A DNA stretch of 40,171 bases, taken from Methylococcaceae bacterium (lineage in GTDB: Bacteria; Pseudomonadota; Gammaproteobacteria; Methylococcales; Methylococcaceae). The notes beneath the pieces were generated by a model. The model did not search any database. It was not told the origin of the DNA and was given only the letters and a program-made list of their open reading frames with translations. The position numbers and the translations under genes are program-made. Location of the stretch: assembly GCA_902812445.1 (NCBI GenBank), contig CADDZF010000011.1, positions 1 through 40,171 on the forward strand, read 5' to 3'. Positions 27,544-35,881 of the stretch are shown here, one piece after another (the first letter of the stretch is position 1; each line of letters begins with the position of its first letter).

Positions 27544-28983
27544 TTAAGTTTCCCCCATAGCGGGAGGAGCATCGTGCTTCAACCGGCTGAGGCGTTTGTT
27601 CAAGGCCTGCCGCGACAGGCCCAGCAGGCCGGCGTCCACGCCCTGGTTGCCCTCGGCACGCCGCAAGGCTTCCGCGATGAGGGCCGATTCGGCCTCGCGC
27701 AGGGTGGGAAGCGAGTCCGGGAACCAGACGGTGGCCGGAGTGGTTTCGGGCGGCATCTCGTTCTTGGCGAGAGAGGTGCTCGCTGCGATCGCGTCTTTGA
27801 AGCTTTGCAGCGAGAGCGTCCGGCCCTGGTGACGGGTGACCGCATCGAGGACCAGCGCTTCGAGCTCCCGCACGTTGCCGGGGAAAGGGTAGGTTCTGAG
27901 CAACGAATAAAGCGCGAGCGGCACGTTCGGCACCGGCTTGCCGAGTGCACGGGCGGCTTTCTCCAGGAAGTGATGGACCAACAGCGGCAGGTCCTCCGGG
28001 CGCTTGCGGAGCGGTGGCAGCTGGAGGTGATGAGTGCGCAGCCGATAGTAAAGGTCCTTGCGAAACGCCCCCTCTTCGACCCGCTGCACCACGTCGTAGT
28101 GGGTCGCGACGACCACCCGTGCCCGGTTCTGGCGCGGCTGGTCGGCACCGAGAGGATAATAGCTGCCGTCTTGCAGAAGGCGCAGCAGTTTCACCTGAGA
28201 GGCGGTAGTGAGATCGCCGATCTCGTCGAGAAACAGGGTGCCCTCCGCCGCCTGGGTGATCAGCCCTTCCCTCGGTCCGGTGGCCCCGGTGAAGGAGCCC
28301 TTGGCATGGCCGAACAAGGTGTCGGAGAACAGGGTATCGTCCAGCCCCGCCACATTGACCGCCATCAGCTCGCCCGGGCGTCTCGACAACCGATGCAGCG
28401 CCTTCGCGATGAGTTCCTTGCCGGCGCCGGTGTCGCCCGTGATCAAGACCGGCCAGGGAGAGGGAGCGATTGCCTCGATGTAGCGAAAGATGGCGAACAT
28501 CGGCTTGCTCTGCGTGACGATCTCCGCGAAGGCCTCAGGCTCATGGGATGTGTCAGCCAGGAAACGGTCCTTGAGGGACCGCACCTCATCCCGCAGGCTG
28601 CGTAGCTCTAATCCCTGCCGCACGGAGGACACCAAACGATTGTTCTCGACAGGTTTCACCAGATAGTCGATCGCACCTGCCTGCATACAGTGGACCGCGG
28701 TGTCGAGGTCATTGGTGGCCGTCATCACGATCACCGGGATATCCGGGTAGTCGGCCGCCACCCGCTCAAGGAGCGCCTGGCCCGAGAGATGCGGCATGCT
28801 GAGATCGAGCAGGACAAGGCTAACCGCCTGTTCCGCCAATAACGGCAAGACCGCCCGGCTGTCCTCCACGGTGAGGACGTGGGCGATCCCGGCGGTGCGC
28901 AGCAACAGGCCGACGCTGTGAAGCAGTTGCGGCTCATCGTCGACGACGAGGATGGGTAGCCGTGCCGTGACCGTCTGCACCAT
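27544..28983 (-). CDS. Sigma-54-dependent response regulator (NtrC family)
   Basis: A 479-residue three-domain activator. The receiver has VVDDEP (acidic pocket), phosphoacceptor Asp60 in LVLLDLSMPHLSG, and Lys110 in YLVKPV. The AAA+ domain has Walker A GDTGAGKE (about 183-190), a GSFTGA loop (229-234; a Ser variant of GAFTGA with the critical Phe and Thr kept), and Walker B GTLFLDE (about 248-254). The C-terminal Fis-type helix-turn-helix is LLGLSRQALNKRLSRLK. It is downstream of, and probably partnered with, the histidine kinase gene, separated by 214 bases. A strong sigma-54 promoter lies in the same locus at 33398, a plausible target. Confidence 0.95.
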   Translation of the reverse strand: MVQTVTARLPILVVDDEPQLLHSVGLLLRTAGIAHVLTVEDSRAVLPLLAEQAVSLVLLDLSMPHLSGQALLERVAADYPDIPVIVMTATNDLDTAVHCMQAGAIDYLVKPVENNRLVSSVRQGLELRSLRDEVRSLKDRFLADTSHEPEAFAEIVTQSKPMFAIFRYIEAIAPSPWPVLITGDTGAGKELIAKALHRLSRRPGELMAVNVAGLDDTLFSDTLFGHAKGSFTGATGPREGLITQAAEGTLFLDEIGDLTTASQVKLLRLLQDGSYYPLGADQPRQNRARVVVATHYDVVQRVEEGAFRKDLYYRLRTHHLQLPPLRKRPEDLPLLVHHFLEKAARALGKPVPNVPLALYSLLRTYPFPGNVRELEALVLDAVTRHQGRTLSLQSFKDAIAASTSLAKNEMPPETTPATVWFPDSLPTLREAESALIAEALRRAEGNQGVDAGLLGLSRQALNKRLSRLKHDAPPAMGET

Positions 28984-29131
28984 GGGTGTCCCTCTTTCAA
29001 GTACCTCTCATTTTGCGCCTTTCCCCTGCAAAGAAGGCAGGGATGAGGTAGAAGGCACACTTAGTCGTTGTGGTTTAATTGCCGCGAGGACGCTGGATCT
29101 CGAACCCTAGTCTAACCCTCCCAGGGCTGAA

Positions 29132-29148
29132 TTGACTTGTCAAGTCAA
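29132..29148. promoter_or_regulatory. Palindrome in the kinase-regulator gap, possible operator
   Basis: TTGACTTGTCAAGTCAA is a perfect 8-base inverted repeat around one central base. It sits about 50 bases past the kinase gene and 150 bases before the regulator gene. Such a dyad could bind a dimeric regulator controlling the regulator gene separately from the kinase. Not followed by a T-run, so it is unlikely to be a terminator. Confidence 0.45.
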
Positions 29149-29197
29149 CACGGTGCCAGATAAGGGATTGATCATGAGGTCATTCCTCGCTGGCGTT

Positions 29198-31273
29198 TCA
29201 GCCAGTCGTGGCCGCTTGCCGCAGGGTCACCACCGCGCGCGTGCCCTGGGCGGGGCTGGAGGCAAAGGTCAGGCCGCCCCCGTGGGCATGCACCAGAGAA
29301 GAACTGATGGCGAGGCCCAGGCCCGTCCCGCCGCTTGCCTGCTTGGTGGTAAAGAAAGGATCACACAGGCGTGCCAGGTGCTCCGGCGGGATGCCGATAC
29401 CTTCGTCCTCTACCGTGAGGACGACGCCGGGGACAGCGGGATCGAAACGGGTAGAGACCGTGACCCCTCGGCTCGGCTCGGGCAGCGCCTCGAGGGCATT
29501 GGTCACCAGATTAACGACGACTTGCTCGAGCTGCTGCGGGTCGCCGCGTACCGGCGGGAGCCCCGGGGCGAGGTCGATGCGGAACTGACTGGTTTTCTTC
29601 CGGATCAGGTAGGTGAGCAGGCGCAGGCCATGCTGTACCGCGTCATTGATATCAAACTCAGCCCGGAAACCAGGTGGGCTGGGCCGTGCAAAATCCCTCA
29701 GGTTATTGATGATCCGCTCGATGCGGAGAGCGCCTTCATGCATATCCTGCATGAGGACAGGGACAGCCTCCCGCATCTCCGCGTAGGGCAAGCCGGCAAG
29801 CGCAAACTCACCGTGCACCTGTTGATGGGCATCCAGGATTGCTACCGCGCCGGCCCAGGCTTCCCGCAGCAGGCGGACATTCGTCAGCACCAGCTGGTTG
29901 GGGTTATTGACCTCGTGCGCCACGCCGGAGATCAAGGTGCCGAGGGTAGTCATCTTGTTGGCCTGGATCAGTTGCAGCTCCTGCTGTCGGGTCTGCTGTT
30001 CCAGATGCTTGCGTGCCGTTATGTCACCGATAGAGCCGGCCATCCGGTAGATTCGGCCGTTTTCATCGCGTAGTCCCAAGCCCCGAATGAAGGCCCAACC
30101 CACCTCCTGGTTGGGTTTCATTATCCTGATCTCGCACTGGAAGAACTCGCTGTCGCCGCGCAGATGCGATCGCAGCGTCTCCCGGAAGCGTTGACGATCG
30201 TCCGGGTGTATGGCCGTTTGCCACGCATCCCCGGTGAATGTGGATGACGCGGGATCCAGGCCCAGTAGCCGGCAGGCGTGTTCCGACACGTGGACGCGGT
30301 CGGGTTCGACCAGCCAGTCCCACAGACCTTCGTTGGCGCCCTGCATCGCCAGCATGTAACGCTCCTCGCTCTCGCGGAGGGCCGCCTCCGTCCGGCGGCG
30401 CTCCTCTATCTCCTGCTCCAGGGCTTCGTTGGCCGCCCTCAGGTTCCGCGAGTTCGCCTGCAAGCGCCAGAACACGTAGCTGAGATAGCCGAGCAGCGCC
30501 ACCGCCGCAATATACAGCAGCAGGCGAAACAAGCGGGCACGTGCTTCGAGCTGGTGGTGGTAGCGTAGCAGCGTATGCTGCAGAACCCGCGCCTCGGCGG
30601 TCGTCGGTGCGGTGATGAGTTCGCGTATCAGCGCGTCCATTTGCGGCAGCGCGGCGACGATGTAGCGCCCATGCACGGCCAGACTTTGCAAGTCCTGGCG
30701 GAACTTCGGTGTCGTCGGCAGGCGGGCGAGCAACGCCTTGATCTCGTCGCCTACCGCATCTTCTGGCGTCTCCATGAAGCGCAGCAATGCATTCGTCAGG
30801 GTCCCGAGCTCGGCCACCAGGGCGCTGTGCCCGGCCTCGGCGGCCCGCCTGTGGAGACGATGCGAAATATAGATGACGTAGGCCAGAGAATTATGGAGCA
30901 AGGCGTTGTCGGATTTGAAGTACTCGAGCTGGGCCGTCTTTTGCCGCAGCGCCGTAGTGAGGGCTGTGAGGCTCTGATCTAGGTGTTTTCCGGCCTCCGC
31001 CGGAACGGTCGCGCTCTGCTGTTGCAGGGTTTTCACCGCGTCAGCCAGTTCCGCGCCGATCGACGCCAGGGTGTCGTAATGATTGAGGAGCCCCGCACGG
31101 GCGAGCAGCACATCGCGGTTGAGCTCGGCGTCATGGAGCTCGAACGCGTTAAGCGGCCGATACATGCGTTCGAGCAGCGCCGGATCGAGGCTCTTGCTCT
31201 GGAACCAGAAATAGGTGAGCAGTACCAGCAGACCGAAGACGATGGTCAGCCGTCTCAAACCTACGCCGGTCAC
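29198..31273 (-). CDS. DAHL-type membrane sensor histidine kinase with PAS domain
   Basis: A 691-residue kinase. One membrane segment at about 10-24 and another at about 248-268 flank a helical periplasmic region of about 220 residues that resembles the DAHL sensor domain. Then come a coiled coil (about 275-300), a PAS domain with PAC (about 303-423, ending IYRMAGSIGDITARK), the phosphoacceptor H-box VAHEVNNPNQL (His453), and an ATPase with N-box VNLVTNALEAL, G1 DEGIGIP and G2 GGTGLGLAIS. Its start overlaps the peroxidase stop by 4 bases, so the two are translationally coupled. The partner is very likely the sigma-54 response regulator downstream. The signal is unknown; the pairing suggests a periplasmic redox cue. 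Confidence 0.92.
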   Translation of the reverse strand: MTGVGLRRLTIVFGLLVLLTYFWFQSKSLDPALLERMYRPLNAFELHDAELNRDVLLARAGLLNHYDTLASIGAELADAVKTLQQQSATVPAEAGKHLDQSLTALTTALRQKTAQLEYFKSDNALLHNSLAYVIYISHRLHRRAAEAGHSALVAELGTLTNALLRFMETPEDAVGDEIKALLARLPTTPKFRQDLQSLAVHGRYIVAALPQMDALIRELITAPTTAEARVLQHTLLRYHHQLEARARLFRLLLYIAAVALLGYLSYVFWRLQANSRNLRAANEALEQEIEERRRTEAALRESEERYMLAMQGANEGLWDWLVEPDRVHVSEHACRLLGLDPASSTFTGDAWQTAIHPDDRQRFRETLRSHLRGDSEFFQCEIRIMKPNQEVGWAFIRGLGLRDENGRIYRMAGSIGDITARKHLEQQTRQQELQLIQANKMTTLGTLISGVAHEVNNPNQLVLTNVRLLREAWAGAVAILDAHQQVHGEFALAGLPYAEMREAVPVLMQDMHEGALRIERIINNLRDFARPSPPGFRAEFDINDAVQHGLRLLTYLIRKKTSQFRIDLAPGLPPVRGDPQQLEQVVVNLVTNALEALPEPSRGVTVSTRFDPAVPGVVLTVEDEGIGIPPEHLARLCDPFFTTKQASGGTGLGLAISSSLVHAHGGGLTFASSPAQGTRAVVTLRQAATTG

Positions 31274-32343
31274 GGCGACTCCTGGGCGGGCACGGTGAGC
31301 GGCCGACCCCGGAACTCGCCGGTCAGGGTATGCAGAAACCGCACGATCAGGTCGACATCTTGAGGGCTCAACCGGCGACCCAATTGCACCCGGGCCATGG
31401 TGGCCACCGCCTCCTTCAAGCTGCGTGTACGGCCATCGTGAAAATAGGGGGCAGTCAGGGCAACATTGCGAAGGCTCGGCACGCGAAATACCTCCCGGTC
31501 GCGGGCCACCCGGGTCACTTCGAAACGCCCAAGATCGGCTTGTTCGGCGGGACTCCGAGAGGTATCCGGGTCTTGAAAGATGCCGAACTTCTGAAACAAA
31601 TTACCACCCACATTGATTCCCTGATGGCAGGATGCGCAGCCGTAGCCTTTGAACAGCTCGTAACCCTCGAGCTCTTCTGCGCTGAGCGCTCGATGCTCTC
31701 CGCGAAGGTAGCGGTCGAAGCGAGCGTTGGGCGTGATCAACGACCGTTCGAAGGAAACCAGCGCATCCACGAGGTTTGCAGGACTTAAACCCTCGGGATA
31801 GAGTGCACGGAAGGCGGCTGCATAGTCCGGATCGGCGCCCAGCTTCGCTATCAGTTCCGGCCAGGTATTGTTCATCACCTGGGCGTTGAGCAGCACCCCT
31901 TCGGCTTGCACCTCCAGGCTTGGCACCCCACCATCCCAGTTGAAGGAGGCGTTGAACGCCACGTTGAAGACTGTGGGCACATTGCGCGCCAGGGCGATGC
32001 CCCGCGCGGTCATGGAACGAGACAAGCCATCATCGCCTCCCTCGGCCAGCTGATGGCAGGTTAGGCACGCCAGGGTATCGTCGCGTGACAATCGGACATC
32101 CTGAAACAGGCGTTCCCCCAGCGCAACCTTGGCCGGGTTCTCATCTGTGGTGAAAGGCAGAGGAGCAAAGGGTTGCTGGGTTTCTGGAGCGACCTCAGCC
32201 GATTGGGAGGCAGCCGTTGCAGGACCAAGCGGTGCGCTCGCTGCCCCAAGGTTTGCGATGAGACTCCAGCCGAGCACGAGGGCAACAGCGCGCCGGCTTT
32301 GGCGGGCGCTGAACCAGCGGTCTGGTAATGCCTTCTCAGTCAT
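31270..32343 (-). CDS. Diheme cytochrome c peroxidase (CcpA/MauG family)
   Basis: A 357-residue periplasmic diheme protein. A signal peptide spans about residues 17-38 (ending ASA). The two c-type heme sites are CLTCH (93-97) and CASCH (236-240). The spacing and segments such as GERLFQDVRLSRDDTLACLTCH, RNVPTVFNVAFNASFNWDGG and FRVPSLRNVALTAPYFHDGRTRSLKEAV match the CcpA/MauG superfamily, whose members reduce hydrogen peroxide or oxidise protein cofactors. It has a strong AAGGAGG ribosome binding site before the ATG at 32343. It overlaps the downstream histidine kinase by 4 bases. It could detoxify peroxide or supply a redox signal to the kinase; the second is inference. Confidence 0.93.
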   Translation of the reverse strand: MTEKALPDRWFSARQSRRAVALVLGWSLIANLGAASAPLGPATAASQSAEVAPETQQPFAPLPFTTDENPAKVALGERLFQDVRLSRDDTLACLTCHQLAEGGDDGLSRSMTARGIALARNVPTVFNVAFNASFNWDGGVPSLEVQAEGVLLNAQVMNNTWPELIAKLGADPDYAAAFRALYPEGLSPANLVDALVSFERSLITPNARFDRYLRGEHRALSAEELEGYELFKGYGCASCHQGINVGGNLFQKFGIFQDPDTSRSPAEQADLGRFEVTRVARDREVFRVPSLRNVALTAPYFHDGRTRSLKEAVATMARVQLGRRLSPQDVDLIVRFLHTLTGEFRGRPLTVPAQESP

Positions 32344-33306
32344 TTCTCCTCCTTAACCCGGGGTATTGGAGGGAGTTAAAAAAGTAGCCCCCTTGATACG
32401 GGGCGAGAGACATTGCCCCCTGGCGACATACTTAGCATTCGGAGTTTCGGGAAACTGCTCGATTCGTTCGCCTTCGCATCACTCCCCGTCGTGCAGCACT
32501 TGCCTATGCTTAACCGGCGTGGATGCTGCCTCGCCGATCGGGCCGCGGTATGCCCGGACATCGTGCTGCGTCAATGGTAACAGGAAAAATGAGCAACGGT
32601 CATGCAGGCTGACAAAAACCGTGTTTCCGCCGCGCTCGGCAAGAGGAAAATGGGACGGTTTGGCTTGAGCCAAAGCCGGGCGCCAGTTGAAAGCTCGACA
32701 TGGCGAAACCAATTACGAAGCGCAACAGGAAGGTCTTCACGACCTGGTAGAGGACGTGCAGAACAGGATAATACCGGCGGCGGGAGGGCACACAATGTAT
32801 ACCGATAACCTTGAGTATGTCGGGAACTGTGAAATCGTGGCATTTCAACTATATCGGCGGGTACACGGGTCTAACGGTTGGACCTCCGCAATTTGGGGTG
32901 GCGATCTTTTCCCGGTGGAAGGAAGTGATGTCGCGTGCAATACGGGAACAGAGTACACCCTCCACAATCCTTAACTGGCACTTGCGATTCGTTAGCGGAA
33001 AAGGCCGGGCCGCTGTGGCCCGGCCCTGACTATCATCGGCAAAATTAAACTTTCGTTCAGCGGCTAGAGCCTGTTATGAGGGCATAAGCCAAAAGGGTCG
33101 GTCAAATGGTTCAGACACGATTAGTCTCCTTCTTCGGCCTGCCTGCCCCTTTCGACGCGCCGCGCCGCTGCACGCTGCTGCGCTCAACCGGGCTTGAGCT
33201 TTCTCATCCAGCTTGGGCTTTGGCCGGGTCGGCTCGCCGGCAAGCGCGAGAAGAGCTTTTCGGAGCCGGGCAGCAAGCTGTTCAATAACCCTACTGTGCA
33301 TGTAGA
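32344..33306. other. Long intergenic region, left part
   Basis: No reading frame here has convincing homology. Frames of up to 95 codons on the plus strand (such as 32687-32974) and about 80 codons on the minus strand (33074-33319) exist but lack ribosome binding sites or recognisable motifs. A weak minus-strand -24/-12 element (CTGCAT, 5 bases, TTGCT) lies at 32592-32607, about 250 bases upstream of the peroxidase gene; its -24 part lacks the conserved GG. Confidence 0.4.
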
Positions 33307-33328
33307 TTTTACCGACCAATCGGTAAAA
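33307..33328. promoter_or_regulatory. 9-base inverted repeat, candidate enhancer site for the sigma-54 regulator
   Basis: TTTTACCGA and TCGGTAAAA form a perfect 9-base dyad with a 4-base spacer. Its centre lies about 106 bases upstream of the start site predicted from the sigma-54 promoter at 33398. That is the usual distance for an upstream activating sequence of a bacterial enhancer-binding protein. There is no T-run after it, so a terminator is less likely. Identity of the binding protein is inferred. Confidence 0.6.
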
Positions 33329-33397
33329 ACAACGTAAGGCAGGTACTTAGGATGCCTTCCCATGCAGTCGGTTAGCCATTCGCTTTGCGCCGTGACC

Positions 33398-33413
33398 GGG
33401 CACATTACTTGCT
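33398..33413 (+). promoter_or_regulatory. Sigma-54 (-24/-12) promoter of the di-iron protein genes
   Basis: GGGCACATTACTTGCT matches the consensus TGGCAC-N5-TTGCW at every position except the first, with exact spacing between the GG and GC pairs. The predicted start is about 33424, giving a leader of about 220 bases before the ATG at 33646. A sigma-54 response regulator with an intact contact loop is encoded in the same locus, and an inverted repeat lies at enhancer distance upstream. Confidence 0.75.
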
Positions 33414-33645
33414 CACTGTGCCAGACACATCTACCTGCGCCTACAATAGCCACCAGGCTGCACAGGTCAGATGACAGCAACAAGAAATTACACAGGGAAA
33501 CAGTTTTAAACCCACTGCGTGGCAGATGTCCCGTGCCAATGCTCGGAGGCGGTTGTTTGAGGTTTCCAAGTTGCATTGAGCACGACATGACGGGACTGCC
33601 CTACGCGGTGATCGATTTCGAGGGGTTCGCCGTTAAGGAGGCATT

Positions 33646-34809
33646 ATGACCTTAAATTTATTTGATGCAAAAGGGTGTGCGCTTGATCAGCAGCGGTTCA
33701 CCTGGAAGGAACTGGTACAACAGCCCATCAGCAAGCTGGATGACGATGCGTTCACGCGGGTTCGCATCATTCTCATGAATGGTCTCGAACTGGAAGCGCT
33801 CCGGTTCCAGCACGCCTGCGCACGTATGAATAAAGACCTGCAGCGGCCGCTGGCGAAAGTGAGGCGCATCGAGCAGCACCAGGCCACCATGATCAACTGG
33901 CTGATCTCGGCCGATCACTCCACCCTGGAGACCACCATCGGCTATGAGCAGGTGGCCATCGAGGTAACGGCTGCCGTGGCGCAGAACGAACCGGATGCTT
34001 ATCTCGCTCAAGTTTACCGTTTCGGTTTACTGGAAGATTTCGACCATCTTTACCGGTATTCGGCGCTGCTCGATCGGCTGGAGGGGAAGGATGCCAATAA
34101 TATCCTCCAGTGCTACACGGACATTCTTCCCGGCCGTCCGACGGTGGACGAGCATCGGGAACCCGCCGATGATCTACGCGATCACTATGACCGCAGCAAG
34201 GCGGCGCCGATCACCAAGCTGCACGCGCTGACCATCATGGCCGGCGAGCAGCAGACGCATAATTTCTACATGAACGTCGGACCGCTATACGCCGATCCCG
34301 TGGCCCGCCAGCTCTATGCCGAGATCGCATCCATCGAGGAGCAGCATGTCACTCAGTATGAGTCCATCATTGATCCCAATGAAACCTGGCTGGAAAAATG
34401 GCTGCTGCATGAAGCCGCTGAGGTCTACAACTATTACGGCTGCCTAGAGCAGGAAACGAATCCTCGCATCAAGGCGATCTGGGAGCGGTTCCTGGATTAT
34501 GAACTGGGCCATTTGCATCTGGTCAGGGAGCTTTTCAAAAAGCATGAGCGACGAGATCCGGCCGAGGTACTCCCGGAGACGCTTCCCGATCCCATTCCCT
34601 TCAGGAGCCAGCGCGAGTTCGTGCGCAGAGTGCTCAAACAGGAGGTCGACTTGCGGACCGACGGCACCCAGTTCGTCGACAAGGCGCAGGAATCGCCGGA
34701 GTCGCTCGAATACCGCAGGCATATCAACTCGGAAGGCTCGCCATCGCAGGCCGTGGCCGCAGGCTATCAGTGGTCTCCCGGCACCGAATTGAACCGCAAG
34801 ATTGCATGA
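33646..34809 (+). CDS. Double ferritin-like (di-iron) helical protein, unrecognised family
   Basis: A 387-residue soluble all-alpha protein with no signal peptide. I do not recognise a named family. Two sets of ferritin-like helices can be read. The first (about 40-145) has GLELEALRFQH (Glu48, Glu50, His56), IEQH (75-78), YEQVAIE and DFDH (131-134). The second (about 190-300) has EQQTH (201-205), EEQH (231-234), HEAAEVYNYYG (Glu256, Glu259) and ELGH (286-289). The second set has the complete Glu/ExxH pattern of a di-iron site, and the first is less complete. A textbook AAGGAGG ribosome binding site precedes the ATG at 33646. It lies 38 bases upstream of a second ferritin-like gene and downstream of a sigma-54 promoter. 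Confidence 0.8.
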   Translation: MTLNLFDAKGCALDQQRFTWKELVQQPISKLDDDAFTRVRIILMNGLELEALRFQHACARMNKDLQRPLAKVRRIEQHQATMINWLISADHSTLETTIGYEQVAIEVTAAVAQNEPDAYLAQVYRFGLLEDFDHLYRYSALLDRLEGKDANNILQCYTDILPGRPTVDEHREPADDLRDHYDRSKAAPITKLHALTIMAGEQQTHNFYMNVGPLYADPVARQLYAEIASIEEQHVTQYESIIDPNETWLEKWLLHEAAEVYNYYGCLEQETNPRIKAIWERFLDYELGHLHLVRELFKKHERRDPAEVLPETLPDPIPFRSQREFVRRVLKQEVDLRTDGTQFVDKAQESPESLEYRRHINSEGSPSQAVAAGYQWSPGTELNRKIA

Positions 34810-34847
34810 TCAACAACATCATCCGCCAATAAGGCAGGAGTGGAACC

Positions 34848-35582
34848 ATGGAAAAGCAAACCAGCCTGGGCATGAATCGAACCGGCATCGATATGTCTCC
34901 CATCGACAGCAAAAACATGATCGAGGAAGCCGAAAAAACGCTTCCCAGTTCAACCGGCGACGAAACGGCGATCTATTCCGTTCAGAACAGTTATATCAGC
35001 GCCGCCGCGCCGGTCGGTTCGGTGCCGATTCCGGGCACTTTGAAGGGAATGGCCACCTCGGCCATGGAAAAGCTCTCCGGAGACCGGCCGGAAGTGCTGA
35101 TCGACAGTCTGGGGGCGCGCTTGGCTTTCGAGCGAACCGGCACGCGGCTGTACGATTACCTCATTAGCAAATGCGAGACTATCGGCGTGGAAGGAGGAGT
35201 TTCTCTGGACACGCTCAAGCGTTTTAGGGAAGAGGAGGCACGGCACTTCAAGACGGTGGCAAAGGCGCTGACGTCGCTGGGCGCCGATCCGACCGCGCAG
35301 ACCCCCTGCGCAGACACCAGCGCAGTCGCCTCCTCAGGGTTGCTGCAAGTCTTGAGCGATCCCCGCACCTCGGTATCCCAGTGCCTCGAGGCGACTCTCA
35401 TCGCCGAGCTGACAGACAATGCCGGCTGGCAGCTGCTGATCCAGCTGGCCAATGGAATGGGGCTTGATGAGATGGTGGCAGACTTCCGCGCCGCGCTGGC
35501 AGAAGAGGATATTCACCTGCAGCATATGCGTCAGTGGCACGAGCAGGCGATTCTCAATCAAACCAGAGTGAAAGCGGCGTGA
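34848..35582 (+). CDS. Ferritin-like domain protein
   Basis: A 244-residue protein with an unstructured N-terminal 85 residues and a ferritin-like four-helix bundle. Candidate di-iron ligands are Glu95 (LAFERTGTRLYDYL), Glu130 and His133 (EEEARH), Glu181 or Glu187 (LEATLIAELTDNAGWQLL), and Glu220 and His223 (EEDIH). This is the standard E, ExxH, E, ExxH order. The iron or oxygen chemistry is not determined by sequence. A GGCAGGAG ribosome binding site precedes the ATG at 34848, and the gene is almost certainly cotranscribed with the double-bundle gene upstream. Confidence 0.83.
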   Translation: MEKQTSLGMNRTGIDMSPIDSKNMIEEAEKTLPSSTGDETAIYSVQNSYISAAAPVGSVPIPGTLKGMATSAMEKLSGDRPEVLIDSLGARLAFERTGTRLYDYLISKCETIGVEGGVSLDTLKRFREEEARHFKTVAKALTSLGADPTAQTPCADTSAVASSGLLQVLSDPRTSVSQCLEATLIAELTDNAGWQLLIQLANGMGLDEMVADFRAALAEEDIHLQHMRQWHEQAILNQTRVKAA

Positions 35583-35881
35583 AGTGGCGGTAGCATTCAT
35601 TAGAATGATATTATTGGCGATTGTTACAGCTGGAGCTGCCTCCGTGCAGCTCCGGCAGCCGTGAGCGCCCGTCAGCAAGACCCAAGAACCCAACGGAGCG
35701 AGCACCGATCGACATCCGACTGCCGTTTCGGGGGCATCGTGTCGTCAAGGCGTCCGTCGCTCAGCGCAGACTGCGCTTGAGAATAAGATCGCTAGAGTGG
35801 TCGTCGGTTAGGACCGGTCGCTTGAAGCCGATCACCTCGGCAGCTTAAGACCACAGCGCCGGTGAAGCCATTCGGGCCCGC
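35583..35881. other. Intergenic region with a hairpin after the ferritin-like genes
   Basis: No gene is visible. GGAGCTGC and GCAGCTCC at 35632-35639 and 35646-35653 form an 8-base stem with a 6-base loop about 50 bases past the ferritin-like gene. It lacks a T-run, so it may be a factor-dependent or processed transcript end. Confidence 0.45.

Noticed and set aside
27475-28605. 376-codon open frame on the plus strand
   Set aside because: It lies antisense to the sigma-54 response regulator, whose domains are complete. The frame has no homology and is an effect of high G+C codon use.
29132-30073. 313-codon plus-strand frame
   Set aside because: It is the antisense of the histidine kinase ATPase domain, with no recognisable protein.
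32687-32974. 95-codon plus-strand frame upstream of the di-iron genes
   Set aside because: No ribosome binding site and no homology that I can recognise.
33074-33319. 81-codon minus-strand frame with an Arg/Lys-rich tail in the 1.3 kb gap
   Set aside because: No ribosome binding site, no known domain, and it overlaps the candidate enhancer dyad. A transposase remnant is possible but not supported.
33530-33550. Minus-strand TTGGCACG resembling a -24 sigma-54 element
   Set aside because: The -24 half is perfect, but no GC-containing -12 element follows at the right distance.
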